Source of the DNA: Virgibacillus salarius
GTDB taxonomy: Bacteria; Bacillota; Bacilli; Bacillales; Amphibacillaceae
Assembly (NCBI RefSeq): GCF_039521925.1
Contig: NZ_BAAACY010000022.1
Location: 6,352 to 70,351 of the forward strand
Reading direction: 5' to 3'
DNA: 64,000 nt
The translations under genes and the position numbers were made by a program. A model generated the notes under the pieces. It worked only from the letters and a program-made list of their open reading frames with translations, did not search any database and was not told where the DNA came from. Positions 43,400-52,700 of this stretch are shown one piece after another (within the stretch, counting starts at the first letter, position 1; each line of letters begins with the position of its first letter).

Positions 43400-44424
43400 T
43401 TAGAATGGTTTTACAATCATCAGGACAATGATTAGTAGAAAAAAGATATTTTCGATTCTTTCAAAGAAAAATAACTTTCTCGATAGCTCTTGATACACAG
43501 GAGGTATAGCTACACCCACATATGTATCCAGCAATGCTTTAATTGGTTTAGAGCAAGGAGATAATACAAGCGGTCCAAATGCTAATCCAACTATAAAAAG
43601 AACAAGGCTCAACACATACCAGCTTTGCGAAAATAAATATGGCCTAATTACTCCCATTATGAGGCCTGTTGTTAACAAAAGCGTACCGCCTATCATCACG
43701 AACCGATGCAACATACTTCTAATTTCATAGGCATGGCGTAGCTCTTCCATGGTCTTTGCCCTTGAAACAACCGATATCATTAGAAAAACGGAGTAAAATT
43801 CGCTCAGTCCTTATCACTAAATGCTCAGATTTACGCTTCCTCTAGTAGCTATTATGGAATAATAGCTACTGCTTGCTTGACCACCACTCCGGCTGCCCAC
43901 TTCCCTTTCCGTGGGGTTTGTCCTTCAGCTAACTTTTTTAGCAAAACCCGCTCAAAAAAGTGGATCTTCAGGTCAAACATTTCCCACAGGAGTTGAAATG
44001 GCCGGCCTTCGCTATTATCAGGCTGTACAACGCTAGCATGAAGTAACACAGCTGCTTTTATACTCACGGATAACGATTTTCACTTTACCCATTGTAAAAA
44101 AAGTCAACCTATTACTTATGACAAGAATTGTTGCACCTTCTCATAGCGGAGACGAATTACGTAGACTCCTGCGGGATTAGCGCGAGTCGAAAATCCACTT
44201 TGCAACGTGTTCTTCTTTGCAAAGTTAGTTGAAGCCGTGCCCGCGGAAAGCGAAGTAATTAGTCGGAGCATTGCCAATATACATCAAACATTTCAAAATA
44301 ACTACTTGGCTTAACGCAGTCATTGCACTGATTTTATACTTTCTTAACTTTTAAAAAAACTAGGACCTAAACCTAAAATAGCAGAAAAAACATGAATAAA
44401 TACAAGAACATCATAAAATGTCAT
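43400..44424 (-). pseudogene. DUF2269-type membrane protein gene split by repeat A
   Basis: The start ATG at 44424, behind GGAGGAG, encodes MTFYDVLVFIHVFSAILG followed by LGPSFFK, the first helix of a DUF2269-like protein, then enters repeat A and hits a stop. After 569 bp of repeat the frame resumes at 43780 with MISVVSRAKTMEELRHAYEI, then three helices to a stop at 43400. Removing 43781-44349 joins FFK to MISVV in frame, giving about 150 residues, the family's size. The 3' part has no ribosome binding site. The gene follows the kinase-like gene by 17 nt. Confidence 0.85.
43781..44349. mobile_element. Repeat family A copy 3, inserted in a gene
   Basis: A full-length 569-bp copy with the same ends as 21597-22158, lying inside the DUF2269 coding sequence. 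No transposase is encoded, so it would be mobilised in trans. Any target duplication is at most a few bases. The 71-codon frame at 43852-44067 differs from its counterpart in copy 1 by amino-acid-changing substitutions and is not credible as a protein. Confidence 0.85.
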
Positions 44425-44441
44425 GATGCAGCTCCTCCAAA

Positions 44442-45305
44442 TCAACCAACGAATTTGTTTAAGATCGTATCTACATGAGGACCATACATTTCTCCAAAAA
44501 TATTTAAATGAACAAGTAAATAATAAAGTTGATAAATGGCTTTACAATCCTCATAATAACTACTCACTGGGAATCTTTCCTCGTAAGCTTGGTAAAATGA
44601 ATTCGAAAACCCGCCGAATAGCTCAGTAAATGCTAATTCAAAATGCCTGTCCCCAAATAAGAACGAAGGGTCAATTAAGAATGGAGCTCCATTACTTCCT
44701 ACAATCCAATTCCCTCCCCATAAATCACCGTGTAAATAAGATGGAGTAACATGATCGGGAACAAACAAATCTAATTTATCTATTAATTTATTCAACTGTC
44801 TTCTTCGTTTACCGGTAATTTGATTTCGCAGTATCCCCAGTTCTAGTTGGCTATATAAACGGCATTCTCGATAATACGCTTGCCAACTTGTATAAAGGCC
44901 ATTTACTTGCGAGAGTGTTCCCACATAAGTATTACTAGAGAACCCATGCTTGTCTCCTTTATGACAATGCATGCTTGCTAATCGTTCACCCAATAGTCTT
45001 TCCGTATCCTTATGTTCTTGCCCACTAACCCACTCCAATACTAAGTATGCTCTCTCTTGTTGATCGGAATAAGCAATTACTTTTGGTACATCAATGGTAT
45101 TTGTATCCTTTATCAATTGAAGACCCTTGGCTTCCAGCTCAAAAAAACGGTTTGGGGCATTTGGATGATATTTAATAAAATAGTTGTTTCGATCTGTTTT
45201 TACAAAATAGCTCTCATTGATAGACCCACCTGCTACGCGCTTAATCTTATAGATAGAACTTTCATCTCCTGCTTGTTTCACTGCCTCTTTCAATAATGGA
45301 TTCAT
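44442..45305 (-). CDS. Fructosamine-kinase-family protein
   Basis: 287 residues with a protein-kinase-like fold of the fructosamine kinase/APH group. The N-terminal nucleotide lobe shows VAGGSINESYFVKTD and NNYFIKYHPN. The catalytic loop is YLHGDLWGGNWIV and the metal site LIDPSFLFGDRHFELAF. Family members phosphorylate fructosamines or ribulosamines, allowing deglycation of proteins. Activity here is inferred from family. The ATG at 45305 has GGGGG upstream. It is followed at once by the broken DUF2269 gene. Confidence 0.88.
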   Translation of the reverse strand: MNPLLKEAVKQAGDESSIYKIKRVAGGSINESYFVKTDRNNYFIKYHPNAPNRFFELEAKGLQLIKDTNTIDVPKVIAYSDQQERAYLVLEWVSGQEHKDTERLLGERLASMHCHKGDKHGFSSNTYVGTLSQVNGLYTSWQAYYRECRLYSQLELGILRNQITGKRRRQLNKLIDKLDLFVPDHVTPSYLHGDLWGGNWIVGSNGAPFLIDPSFLFGDRHFELAFTELFGGFSNSFYQAYEERFPVSSYYEDCKAIYQLYYLLVHLNIFGEMYGPHVDTILNKFVG

Positions 45306-45369
45306 TGTAATCCCCCTTTGCAAAAACGTTGTGTAAAACTAAACATGTGATTTATCAAATCTCATGTAC

Positions 45370-45572
45370 AGTGAAGCTTCCATCCGGTTTTTACTGAAAC
45401 AAATACGTACAAAGGCTTCATTCGCCACGTCCTGTGGCAACGCCTTTGTGACCTACTTCCATGTAGGCCCGAACCAATCGGACATTTACTGGCAGTTGTT
45501 CCACACTTCCCATTTCGGTTTCTCTTTATTGCTTGACCGGGGGCTTACTGCCAGTCATATGTGGCGATAAAT
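45370..45572. repeat. Repeat family C copy (double-hairpin subtype)
   Basis: Same subtype as 38030-38236, with GCCACGTCCTGTGGC and CCTACTTCCATGTAGG hairpins. It lies between the convergent ends of regulatory space upstream of the kinase gene and the PTS gene. Confidence 0.75.
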
Positions 45573-45635
45573 TTAATAGCCAAAACAAGCTTGAATTACA
45601 ATAACTAGCCTCTAAAACCTATTTATTCTTTGAAT

Positions 45636-46673
45636 CTATTCATACGTAATCTTCATATCACCAGGTTTAATCAAACCCTTCTTTCTTAGGTATTCAGCAC
45701 TCAGTAGACTGATAAAAGCTGGGGCTATAATATGTAAAACAATGACACTCCAAACCACATGCATGGAGAAGCCCATGGATTCAAAAGTCATCATCTGACC
45801 TACAAAGCCGCTTGTACCCATCCCTGCTCCAGAAGGATTATTCGTTAATTCTAACCATACCGTAGCAAATGGTGCGAGTATTGCCCCAGCAATTGTTGGT
45901 GGCAACAGGATAATTGGTTTTTTTAAAATATTAGCAACTTGCAGCATCGATGTTCCAATTCCTTGAGCTATAACTCCGCCAAAACCGTTATCCCGATAAC
46001 TAGCAATTGCAAAACCGACCATCTGGGCAGAGCAACCAATCGTTGCCGCTCCAGCCGCTACACCATCCAAAGATAGCATAATTGCAATCGCCGCTGATGA
46101 TATGGGCGCCGTTAAGGCAAGTCCCATTAGCACAGCTACTAAGATTCCCATAATGAACGGCTGCTGTTCTGTGGACCAGTTTATCATCTCGCCAAATCCT
46201 ACCATAAATTTATTGATAGCAGGACCAATAAATGTACCAACTGCAAAGCCAGATATAATTGTTACCAAAGGTGTTATTATAATATCTACACGCGTTTCTT
46301 GATATACCATTTTACCAAACTCTGTAGCTATTAGCGCAGTAACATAACTCCCAGCTGGTCCTCCTAATTCGGCACCAAAGGCACCTGCGAATAATGCTGA
46401 GAACAAAACAAGCGGTGGCGCTTTCAATCCATAGGCGATCGCTACCCCTATAGCACCTCCCATTACTTTCGTATCCATTGCAAAATTACCCATCTCAATT
46501 AGTGCATTTGCCAAATCAGGAGAAGCCAAAATAATAATCTTTTCTCCTGCTGTTTTTATAATGAGCCCAATAATTAGAGACGAAAACAAACCTAATGCCA
46601 TATAACTTAACGCTGTTATAAAATACGTTTTTCCAGATAGCGAAACCCCTTTACGCGTCAGAAAATTTTTCAT
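45636..46673 (-). CDS. PTS-type EIIC membrane protein (PTS_EIIC_2 family)
   Basis: 345 residues, about ten transmembrane helices rich in Gly/Ala, with segments GLKAPPLVLFSALFAGAFGA, ALTAPISSAAIAIMLSLDG and GTSGFVGQMMTFESMG. It belongs to the stand-alone EIIC-like family (PF13303) found in Firmicutes without partner EIIA/EIIB genes, as here. Whether it moves sugars is not established. The ATG at 46673 has GGGAGG upstream. It is monocistronic. Confidence 0.8.
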   Translation of the reverse strand: MKNFLTRKGVSLSGKTYFITALSYMALGLFSSLIIGLIIKTAGEKIIILASPDLANALIEMGNFAMDTKVMGGAIGVAIAYGLKAPPLVLFSALFAGAFGAELGGPAGSYVTALIATEFGKMVYQETRVDIIITPLVTIISGFAVGTFIGPAINKFMVGFGEMINWSTEQQPFIMGILVAVLMGLALTAPISSAAIAIMLSLDGVAAGAATIGCSAQMVGFAIASYRDNGFGGVIAQGIGTSMLQVANILKKPIILLPPTIAGAILAPFATVWLELTNNPSGAGMGTSGFVGQMMTFESMGFSMHVVWSVIVLHIIAPAFISLLSAEYLRKKGLIKPGDMKITYE

Positions 46674-47118
46674 GCTGACCTCCCATTTTTGTGAATTAAT
46701 TCACATATTTTCCAATGAACGACAGCTTTGCTGTTTAATTCACTATCTATTATTGCGTTAAACGTTTCTCGTATCAAGTAGAAATATTCTAGCAACGAAA
46801 CAACAGATTAGAAAACAAAGCTAATAGGACTGAGCAAAAATATTTATTCAAAGAAAAACCAATAGAAATGATAATGATTGTTCATGCCTTATTTCGCATT
46901 GAAGTATAAAAGATGGCTTCATAAAGTGGAACTTCATTGGTTTCACTTTTGCTTGGAGTGGAGGTCTCCAGTTATATGCGGGATAAACTGATTACTGAAC
47001 AAAATACTGCAATTTTTGAGCTAATTTGCTTTTCTTCTTTTAATCGGCTACAATTTAACTGAAAATAATTATTAATTAACTGAGAATAATGCAACACAAC
47101 TATAAGGAGATGTAAACC
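46674..47118. other. Gene-free divergent intergenic region
   Basis: This region separates the PTS-type gene and the nitroreductase gene. It holds a 67-bp remnant of repeat C (46921-46987). GATAATGATTGTTCATG near 46869 only half-resembles a Fur box. I see no other gene or structured element. Confidence 0.6.
46921..46987. repeat. Repeat family C remnant
   Basis: ATAAAGTGGAACTTCATTGG joined to the distal part TTTCACTTTTGCTTGGAG and the end GTTATATGCGGGATAAA. The middle hairpins are lost. Confidence 0.65.
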
Positions 47119-47673
47119 ATGGAATTAACTGCAACTAAATCGCAGCTTGCCAAAGTTATTCGGGAGCGTCGCGCAGTTAAAAAAGGCTATAACCATGAAG
47201 AAGTAAAAGAAGAAACGGTATTTGCTTTGCTCCAAGATGCTATCTGGGCTCCAAACCACGGCATGCGGCAGCCATGGCGCTTTATCTTTGTTGGACAAGA
47301 TAGGCGGCCTGACTTCGCAAAAAAAGTTGCTTCCACTTATCCTGAAGAAAAACAACAAAATCGGGAAGATTATTTGAATGAACCAAATGCAATTTTGGTG
47401 GTTGTCATGGAAGAAGCAGAAATACAGAAGCAATGGGAAGAGAATTATGGTGCCGTTGCTTGTATGATCCAGAACTTTTGGTTATTAGCTTGGGAAAAAC
47501 AGCTCGGCGTCGTTTGGAAAACCAACCCACATATCTATGATCCAGCTGTTAAGGATATATTAAAACTGAAAGAAAATGAAAAGATCATCGGATTCCTTCA
47601 TTTAGGTTATTTTGATGAAAAACCAGCTATCAAAGAACGAACACCGATAGCAGAAAAATTCACCACATACTAA
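47119..47673 (+). CDS. Nitroreductase-family oxidoreductase
   Basis: FMN-dependent oxidoreductase, 184 residues. The flavin-binding N-terminal RERRAVKKGYN and the APNHGMRQPWRFIFVG segment (about 46-61) are typical, as is the late FLHLGYFDEKPAIKER. Substrate unknown; relatives reduce nitro compounds or quinones. The ATG at 47119 has AAGGAG upstream. A strong terminator follows. Confidence 0.88.
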   Translation: MELTATKSQLAKVIRERRAVKKGYNHEEVKEETVFALLQDAIWAPNHGMRQPWRFIFVGQDRRPDFAKKVASTYPEEKQQNREDYLNEPNAILVVVMEEAEIQKQWEENYGAVACMIQNFWLLAWEKQLGVVWKTNPHIYDPAVKDILKLKENEKIIGFLHLGYFDEKPAIKERTPIAEKFTTY

Positions 47674-47676
47674 CAT

Positions 47677-47710
47677 AAAAAGGGCAGTCGCAAAAGACAG
47701 CCCTTTTTTC
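47677..47710 (+). terminator. Terminator of the nitroreductase gene
   Basis: AAAAAGGGC-TC / GA-GCCCTTTTTT stem with a 6-nt loop, right after the stop. Confidence 0.85.
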
Positions 47711-47853
47711 TATACAGCTTGTTTCACCGACAATGGTTCAGCCTCCCCTTGTCGTGAGCAATATCCTGCTATTCCAGTGTCTTCATACATTGCTCTCCAC
47801 AAGAAGTGCCTATATTAAGATATCTTTTTTTGATATCCCCATCTACCATCCTA

Positions 47854-48954
47854 TTAATCCCATTTCGTACTCTTTAATTGGTTATCCTGCTCATGCCGTT
47901 CAATGGCAAGCTCAATTAATGTATGAATTAACTCCTTATATGGAAGCCCACTTACTTCCCAAAGCTTTGGATACATACTTATTTTCGTGAAACCTGGTAA
48001 TGTATTCACCTCATTCACATAAATTTCTTCATCCTCGGTTATGAAGAAATCAACTCTAGCCAACCCTTCACAAGCCAGTGCCTCAAATGCCCTTATCGCC
48101 ACTTCCTGCACACGTTCTGTCGTTTCCTTAGGTACATCAGCAGGAATGGCTAATTCTGCCCCTTTTTCATCGATATATTTTGATTCATAGGAATAGAATT
48201 CGGATTGCGGTAAGATTTCTCCTAGCAATGAAGCCTTTGGTTCTGCATTTCCTAAGACAGAGCATTCAATTTCCCTGCCAATAATATTTTCTTCCAAGAT
48301 CACTTTATGATCATACTGGAAGGCTTCTTCGATCCCTTTATAAAACTCTTCCTCTGTTGTTACTTTACTTACCCCAACAGACGAACCTTGATTAGCCGGT
48401 TTGATGAAAATTGGCGTACTCAATTGTTCTACTGCATATGAATAAGAGATTTGCTGTTTCTTAGCTTTGGAATAAACAAGCCCTTTAGCTACATTTATTC
48501 CTACAGCCTTTAAAAGGCGCTTTGCTATATCCTTGTCCATACAAACGGAAGAACCTAATACACTGGAACCAACAAAAGGAATATTAGCTAATCTCAGCAT
48601 TCCTTGTAGACTACCATCTTCACCTAAAGTACCGTGAACGATTGGAAAAACTGCATCGAGTTGATCAATTTGGATTGCATTTGATGCGTGAATCAATTGG
48701 TTATCTCGTTCACCAGGAACTATAGCCACGGTATCGTTCGATTTATTTAATTGAATAAGCTTTGGATTTTCTTCGTGAAGTAAATAGGATGACTGATCAT
48801 TTAAATGCCATTTCCCTTCTTTATCAATCCCAATTAGCACTACGTCATATTTACCTTTATCAATTGCCTCAACAATATTTTTAGCTGATTGAAGGGATAC
48901 TTCATGCTCAGCAGACTTTCCGCCAAATATGATACCTACCTTTTTCTTTACCAT
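47854..48954 (-). CDS. ddl: D-alanine--D-alanine ligase
   Basis: ATP-grasp ligase making the D-Ala-D-Ala terminus of peptidoglycan precursors, 366 residues. Signature segments are VGIIFGGKSAEHEVSLQSAK, VHGTLGEDGSLQGMLRLANI, KPANQGSSVGVSK and RVDFFITEDEEIYVNEVNTL. The EDGSLQG region is that of D-Ala:D-Ala enzymes; I see nothing pointing to D-lactate specificity. The ATG at 48954 follows GGAGGAG. It stands alone, away from murF. Confidence 0.95.
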   Translation of the reverse strand: MVKKKVGIIFGGKSAEHEVSLQSAKNIVEAIDKGKYDVVLIGIDKEGKWHLNDQSSYLLHEENPKLIQLNKSNDTVAIVPGERDNQLIHASNAIQIDQLDAVFPIVHGTLGEDGSLQGMLRLANIPFVGSSVLGSSVCMDKDIAKRLLKAVGINVAKGLVYSKAKKQQISYSYAVEQLSTPIFIKPANQGSSVGVSKVTTEEEFYKGIEEAFQYDHKVILEENIIGREIECSVLGNAEPKASLLGEILPQSEFYSYESKYIDEKGAELAIPADVPKETTERVQEVAIRAFEALACEGLARVDFFITEDEEIYVNEVNTLPGFTKISMYPKLWEVSGLPYKELIHTLIELAIERHEQDNQLKSTKWD

Positions 48955-48988
48955 TCTCCTCCGTCCTTTCCTGCATACAAAACTTTAA

Positions 48989-49174
48989 ATAAAGTGAAAC
49001 TTCAATCAGTGGGGTTTTGTTTATTCCCCACTGATTGTTCGTACCACAAGGGTATGACCTAAAGGCCCTAGAACCAATCAGACATTTACTGGCAGTCGAC
49101 CCTACATCTACTCATATTGGTTTCACTTTTTGCTTGGAGTGTGTTGTCTTACTGCCAGTTATATGCGGGATAAA
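48989..49174. repeat. Repeat family C copy (long-hairpin subtype)
   Basis: ATAAAGTGAAACTTCAATCAG to ATATGCGGGATAAA, with the CAGTGGGG...CCCCACTG hairpin and GTACCACAAGGGTATGACC. At 49178-49240 a further fragment resembles the centre of the other subtype (GGTGGCAACGCCTTTATAAC), so two copies may have recombined here. Confidence 0.75.
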
Positions 49175-49240
49175 AACTTCACCACATCGGTGGCAACGCC
49201 TTTATAACCTAAATCCATATAGACTTGAATAAACTAAATT

Positions 49241-49752
49241 AATTACTGACAGCTATCCCTTCAATTTCAAAATGTTGCTTTGGAGGCAAGGGATATGGTC
49301 AATAATTCTATCATATACTAGGATTATAGCGATATAATAAAAATAGCACAAATTAACTTGGATAAGAAGTTTTACTACTAAAATTGTATTAAATCACAAT
49401 ACGGATTTATTGTTTATGCCTTTACTAATCGTATTCATTAAACAAGTACGTTTCCTTAAGTGTTGCTGAATTGGATTGCTTAAAATTCATCTTTAGCTGT
49501 AGGTTTTCACCATTGCTATTACTTTTCTATAGATCTGGATTCCATAGCATTTTGTATTTCAATTGAAAATAGTATTGGCTTTGCTTTATTTGAAGTATGT
49601 AGTTACCTACACGGGGTAGAATGGAAGATGAATAAAGTGAAACTTTAATCTGTGGGGTTTTACCGCTAGTTATATAATAAATGAATGATCGTTTACGGAG
49701 AAAAGTTAGATATTCATCGTAAAATCTACCATTACACAAAACTCTCTCATTC
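49241..49752. other. AT-rich gene-free stretch
   Basis: No credible coding frame; the frame at 49527-49739 (minus) has no ribosome binding site and runs into repeat C. A short C remnant lies at 49632-49680. Otherwise I see nothing. Confidence 0.6.
49632..49680. repeat. Repeat family C short remnant
   Basis: ATAAAGTGAAACTTTAATCTG and GTGGGGTTTTACC joined to CTAGTTATATAATAAA, a decayed minimal form. Confidence 0.55.
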
Positions 49753-50073
49753 TTATGAGCTCCCTTCCCTTAAAACGCGAATAACTTCTTCAAACCCCTC
49801 TCTACTTTCCGCCAATCCTACATCAAGCTCGGAAATGATCTCATCGATCTTGGCTGATTCAGCTTTCTCATTCCTATCGCCCCTATACAGGCCACTATCT
49901 AGTTTCATGAACATATACGTTATGATCAATTGAAGTGTACGATCTTCTAAAAAAATAAAGCTATTATTCTGATCCTCCCTGTTTACACTTAACTCTTCCA
50001 TGTTCTCTTTTATATATTGTTGAAGAAATCGTTTAAAATGTGTATGCATTTCTTGATTATTCACTTTCATCAT
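49753..50073 (-). CDS. Uncharacterised 106-residue protein
   Basis: A short, charged, mostly helical protein with no recognised domain; segments FKRFLQQYIKENMEEL and SAKIDEIISELDVGLAESRE suggest helices. It overlaps the upstream gene by 17 nt and is read from the same transcript. The ATG at 50073 touches the GGGG of its ribosome site, so the GTG at 50064 may be the real start. Its position beside spore-surface-like genes suggests, but does not show, a sporulation role. Confidence 0.6.
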   Translation of the reverse strand: MMKVNNQEMHTHFKRFLQQYIKENMEELSVNREDQNNSFIFLEDRTLQLIITYMFMKLDSGLYRGDRNEKAESAKIDEIISELDVGLAESREGFEEVIRVLREGSS

Positions 50074-50626
50074 CCCCTTCTACCTTACCACTAATATTTA
50101 TATGGTTAAGAGCCTCCATCCCACCTTCGATTTCATCACCATAAGTGAATCCCATCATACTTCCTGTGTAGGAGGATTGCGGATTCCACTTCACTTGAAA
50201 ATTTGCGAATGACAGTGTCTCTGTTGGATTTAATGCTTGTGATTGAATCGGCTTAAGCCAAAATTCTTGTTTATCGGTAGGGTCATTTATTCGCTCCCAT
50301 GCATTGGCTAATTTCATTTTCTGCTTTGAGTCCTTATATACATATTTTCCTGAAAAGTCAAATACATTATTAGGAGATACCTTTAGACAAATATAGAGAT
50401 TAGTTAACGGTTTCTCTCCCACATTTTGAATATGATAAGACCCAAGTGCAAAATTATCGAATCCCATTTCATGTTGAACATTTAAGGAATAGGTAAAATA
50501 ACTAATAACGCGTAAGTCTACATTTTTCTTTGCCTCGGAAGCCAACCATTTTATTTCCTTCATGTATGAATGATTCATTTCTTTCCATTTCGTAATCAGC
50601 TGCTTTACTTCTTCTATACTCCCCAC
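50057..50626 (-). CDS. Uncharacterised 189-residue protein
   Basis: No family recognised. The N-terminus is helical (IEEVKQLITKWKEMNHSYMK). The C-terminal two thirds look like a beta-sandwich (GSYHIQNVGEKPLTNLYICL and TLSFANFQVKWNPQSSYTGS), resembling appendage- or coat-type domains in general form only. The GTG at 50626 was chosen because GGAGGTGATC precedes it with ideal spacing; the TTG at 50641 would lie ahead of that site. It is coupled to the next gene and sits behind a terminator that partly isolates it from the Cys-rich gene. Confidence 0.6.
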   Translation of the reverse strand: MGSIEEVKQLITKWKEMNHSYMKEIKWLASEAKKNVDLRVISYFTYSLNVQHEMGFDNFALGSYHIQNVGEKPLTNLYICLKVSPNNVFDFSGKYVYKDSKQKMKLANAWERINDPTDKQEFWLKPIQSQALNPTETLSFANFQVKWNPQSSYTGSMMGFTYGDEIEGGMEALNHINISGKVEGDDESE

Positions 50627-50649
50627 TCCGATCACCTCCAAAAAAGTTA

Positions 50650-50674
50650 AAGAGAGGAGCTGCTCCTCTCTTTA
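50650..50674 (-). terminator. Terminator after the Cys-rich spore-surface-like gene
   Basis: AAAGAGAGGAG / CTCCTCTCTTT stem with a 3-nt loop, followed on the minus strand by AACTTTTTTGG. It lies between two same-strand genes, so some read-through is likely. Confidence 0.75.
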
Positions 50675-50697
50675 TAACTATGCTGGAAACTTAATCG

Positions 50698-51366
50698 TTA
50701 TTCGCCATCATCATTGTTTGGAAACACTACTGGACACTGCGGCGGAATTGTTGGTGCAGGGCATGGAGGAATTGGAAGCATATCTCTCGGTTCACAGAAT
50801 TCAGCAACAATTTCAAGTGTCACATCAAATGTTGATTGAATGCTTTGACATAAACGAACAGTAAGCGTGACATCAAGCTCATTAGGATCCATTGTATCGT
50901 CACAACAAGCTGTACATACAAAGCAATCTAAATCTGTGTAACTTACATCAATATCTGTTCCTTCTGGTGCACAAAGAATCACTTGTTCACAACGAGTGAA
51001 TTCTGCCTCCGTTACCTCTACTGTCCCTCCTCCAAGTTCTGGTATTAGATCAACAAAAACAGTTACTTCAAAGTTTTTACGAATGTTTACCAGTTGTAAG
51101 GTTACCTCCGTGCCATCAATGACTAACTCCTGATCTACTCGATCCAAAATGACAATTGGCTCCATAGCAGCAGGCGTAACTGTACATGTTACCGTATCGA
51201 TATCGATATCCTCACATGTTAATTGCTCCCCAGTATTTGGATTAAGCGGCAATTCCAAATCCATTAGATTTAAATCAAATGTTGCTTCATTAAGAATCCA
51301 GTCATATACCTTCTCTGTATTAATACATAGGAGTTCCTGACCTCCAGATAAATTATTTGCTTGCAT
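50698..51366 (-). CDS. Cys-rich putative spore coat/exosporium protein
   Basis: 222 residues, strongly acidic, with about twelve Cys, several paired (FVCTACCDD), and a Pro-rich end (PIPPCPAPTIPPQCPVVF). It has repeated beta-strand-like segments such as VTLQLVNIRKNFEVTVFVDL. No signal peptide or known domain is seen. Upstream is a match to a SigK promoter, so expression in the mother cell and a role in the spore outer layers are inferred. The ATG at 51366 has GGAGG 11 nt upstream; the GTG at 51378 overlaps that site. Confidence 0.65.
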   Translation of the reverse strand: MQANNLSGGQELLCINTEKVYDWILNEATFDLNLMDLELPLNPNTGEQLTCEDIDIDTVTCTVTPAAMEPIVILDRVDQELVIDGTEVTLQLVNIRKNFEVTVFVDLIPELGGGTVEVTEAEFTRCEQVILCAPEGTDIDVSYTDLDCFVCTACCDDTMDPNELDVTLTVRLCQSIQSTFDVTLEIVAEFCEPRDMLPIPPCPAPTIPPQCPVVFPNNDDGE

Positions 51367-51407
51367 TATTGCAAACACCTCCGAATAAGATTAATTTCTT
51401 TCACTGG

Positions 51408-51435
51408 TAGCCTATGAATAAAGCCCCCAAACGGT
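51408..51435 (-). promoter_or_regulatory. SigK-like sporulation promoter
   Basis: On the minus strand, ACC (51435-51433), a 16-nt spacer and CATAGGCTA (51416-51408). This fits the SigK consensus AC-N16/17-CATANNNTA exactly at the -10. It lies about 40 nt upstream of the Cys-rich gene start. Confidence 0.65.
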
Positions 51436-51670
51436 ATAGTGATATAGCGGAATTGTCATGATAATCATGGATTTAGGTAAACGTCATAATCATAACGACA
51501 TCCGTACAATTTAAACATCAAATGTGACTGTATTTAGCTTAAATCGTGAAAGCTGTGCATAAAATGAGTATGTCAAAACAATTATGTTCTGTTATTTCAA
51601 AAATGCACATTTGTCACATATTGATGTTTCATAAATAGTATATTAATGTGCTGTAAAAGGGTGAATGAAA

Positions 51671-52699
51671 ATGTATCGATATGAACTGTATAATGTTGAT
51701 GATATTGATCAATTAAAAAAGGAGCTCGATGCCTACAAACAAACAGTTAAAACCATGACAGAGGGAAATTTATTTGAAGATTATTTTAAAACAAAAGATG
51801 ACTTTTACGATTTAAAGATGAAAATTTTTGAATTAGAAGGAGACATGAAGGCTATGGAAAATAATTATCGAGAAGAAATTTCCAATCATCAAATGGAAGA
51901 GCAACATCTTGCTAACCAGCTTACATCTATTACTGGTTTCTTACAGCAATTAAGGCAAGACGCACAGCTGATTAAACAGCAATTTGAACAACTGCCATTT
52001 GTCGAGATTTCGGAGAAGATAAATCAATTAATAAGTAACCAAAACACAAATGCCATGGAACAGAAAATAGAACTGGAACATTTAAAAGAAGAAATCTCGC
52101 AAATCAAAGAATTATTGAAGCCTAAGGAGGATAATACTGCTAAAAATAATCGTTCAGCTAAGAGGTCAGATTACAAACAATTACAGGGCATACTACAATT
52201 CCCCAACAATGTCGAGCAACCCTTAAACAAAAAAAAAAATAACCAAGTAAATAAACAGCACTATAGTCATACAAAATCAAACAACGAGAAATCTTATTAT
52301 ACACATGCTAACTCACAGGAATCTGAAACAATATCCATGAGTAAGGCAAAGAAGACGTTCCGAAATGCTCAATACGAATTAAATAAAAATATTATTACTC
52401 GCACAGTAACTCCCAAAAACAAATCACAAGAGCAAAAAGAAGAAAGCCTCGATACAGACAGCACCTTACCTACTACTGAAGACACTACTCCTGTTGTAAA
52501 TAATAATCTAACCATTGAAAATAACATAACAGAAGAAAATATACCAAGTACGGAAATAGAAGAAGAGCCGATAGAAAGTATTACAGAATCCAGTGAAGAA
52601 AAGCCAATAGAGCCAACGAAAAGTAACTCAGAGCAATCAGACGAATCAACTAAAAAATCAGACTTCACTTCACTTCTTTCCATTTTTAAAAGAGGGTGA
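51671..52699 (+). CDS. Coiled-coil protein with low-complexity acidic tail
   Basis: 342 residues, no recognised family. Residues about 5-165 are predicted coiled coil (IDQLKKELDAYKQTVKTMTE and later Gln/Glu heptads). Residues 165-250 are basic and Asn/Lys-rich. The remainder is Glu/Ser/Thr/Pro-rich, ending FTSLLSIFKRG. This is the design of a structural or scaffold protein. The ATG at 51671 has AAAGGGTG at good spacing; an ATG at 51665 is too close. Its stop is 1 nt from the JAMM gene start, so the two are co-translated. Confidence 0.65.
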   Translation: MYRYELYNVDDIDQLKKELDAYKQTVKTMTEGNLFEDYFKTKDDFYDLKMKIFELEGDMKAMENNYREEISNHQMEEQHLANQLTSITGFLQQLRQDAQLIKQQFEQLPFVEISEKINQLISNQNTNAMEQKIELEHLKEEISQIKELLKPKEDNTAKNNRSAKRSDYKQLQGILQFPNNVEQPLNKKKNNQVNKQHYSHTKSNNEKSYYTHANSQESETISMSKAKKTFRNAQYELNKNIITRTVTPKNKSQEQKEESLDTDSTLPTTEDTTPVVNNNLTIENNITEENIPSTEIEEEPIESITESSEEKPIEPTKSNSEQSDESTKKSDFTSLLSIFKRG

Positions 52700-52700
52700 G

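Noticed and set aside
46862..46890. Fur-box-like sequence upstream of the PTS and nitroreductase genes
   Set aside because: Only one half of the inverted repeat matches, unlike the clear box at 19599-19617.
13422..49174. Repeat C copies as a CRISPR array
   Set aside because: Copies are scattered kilobases apart, vary in length and have no regular spacers or cas genes.
49527..49739. 70-codon minus-strand frame
   Set aside because: No ribosome site, runs through a repeat C remnant, and has no recognisable protein character.
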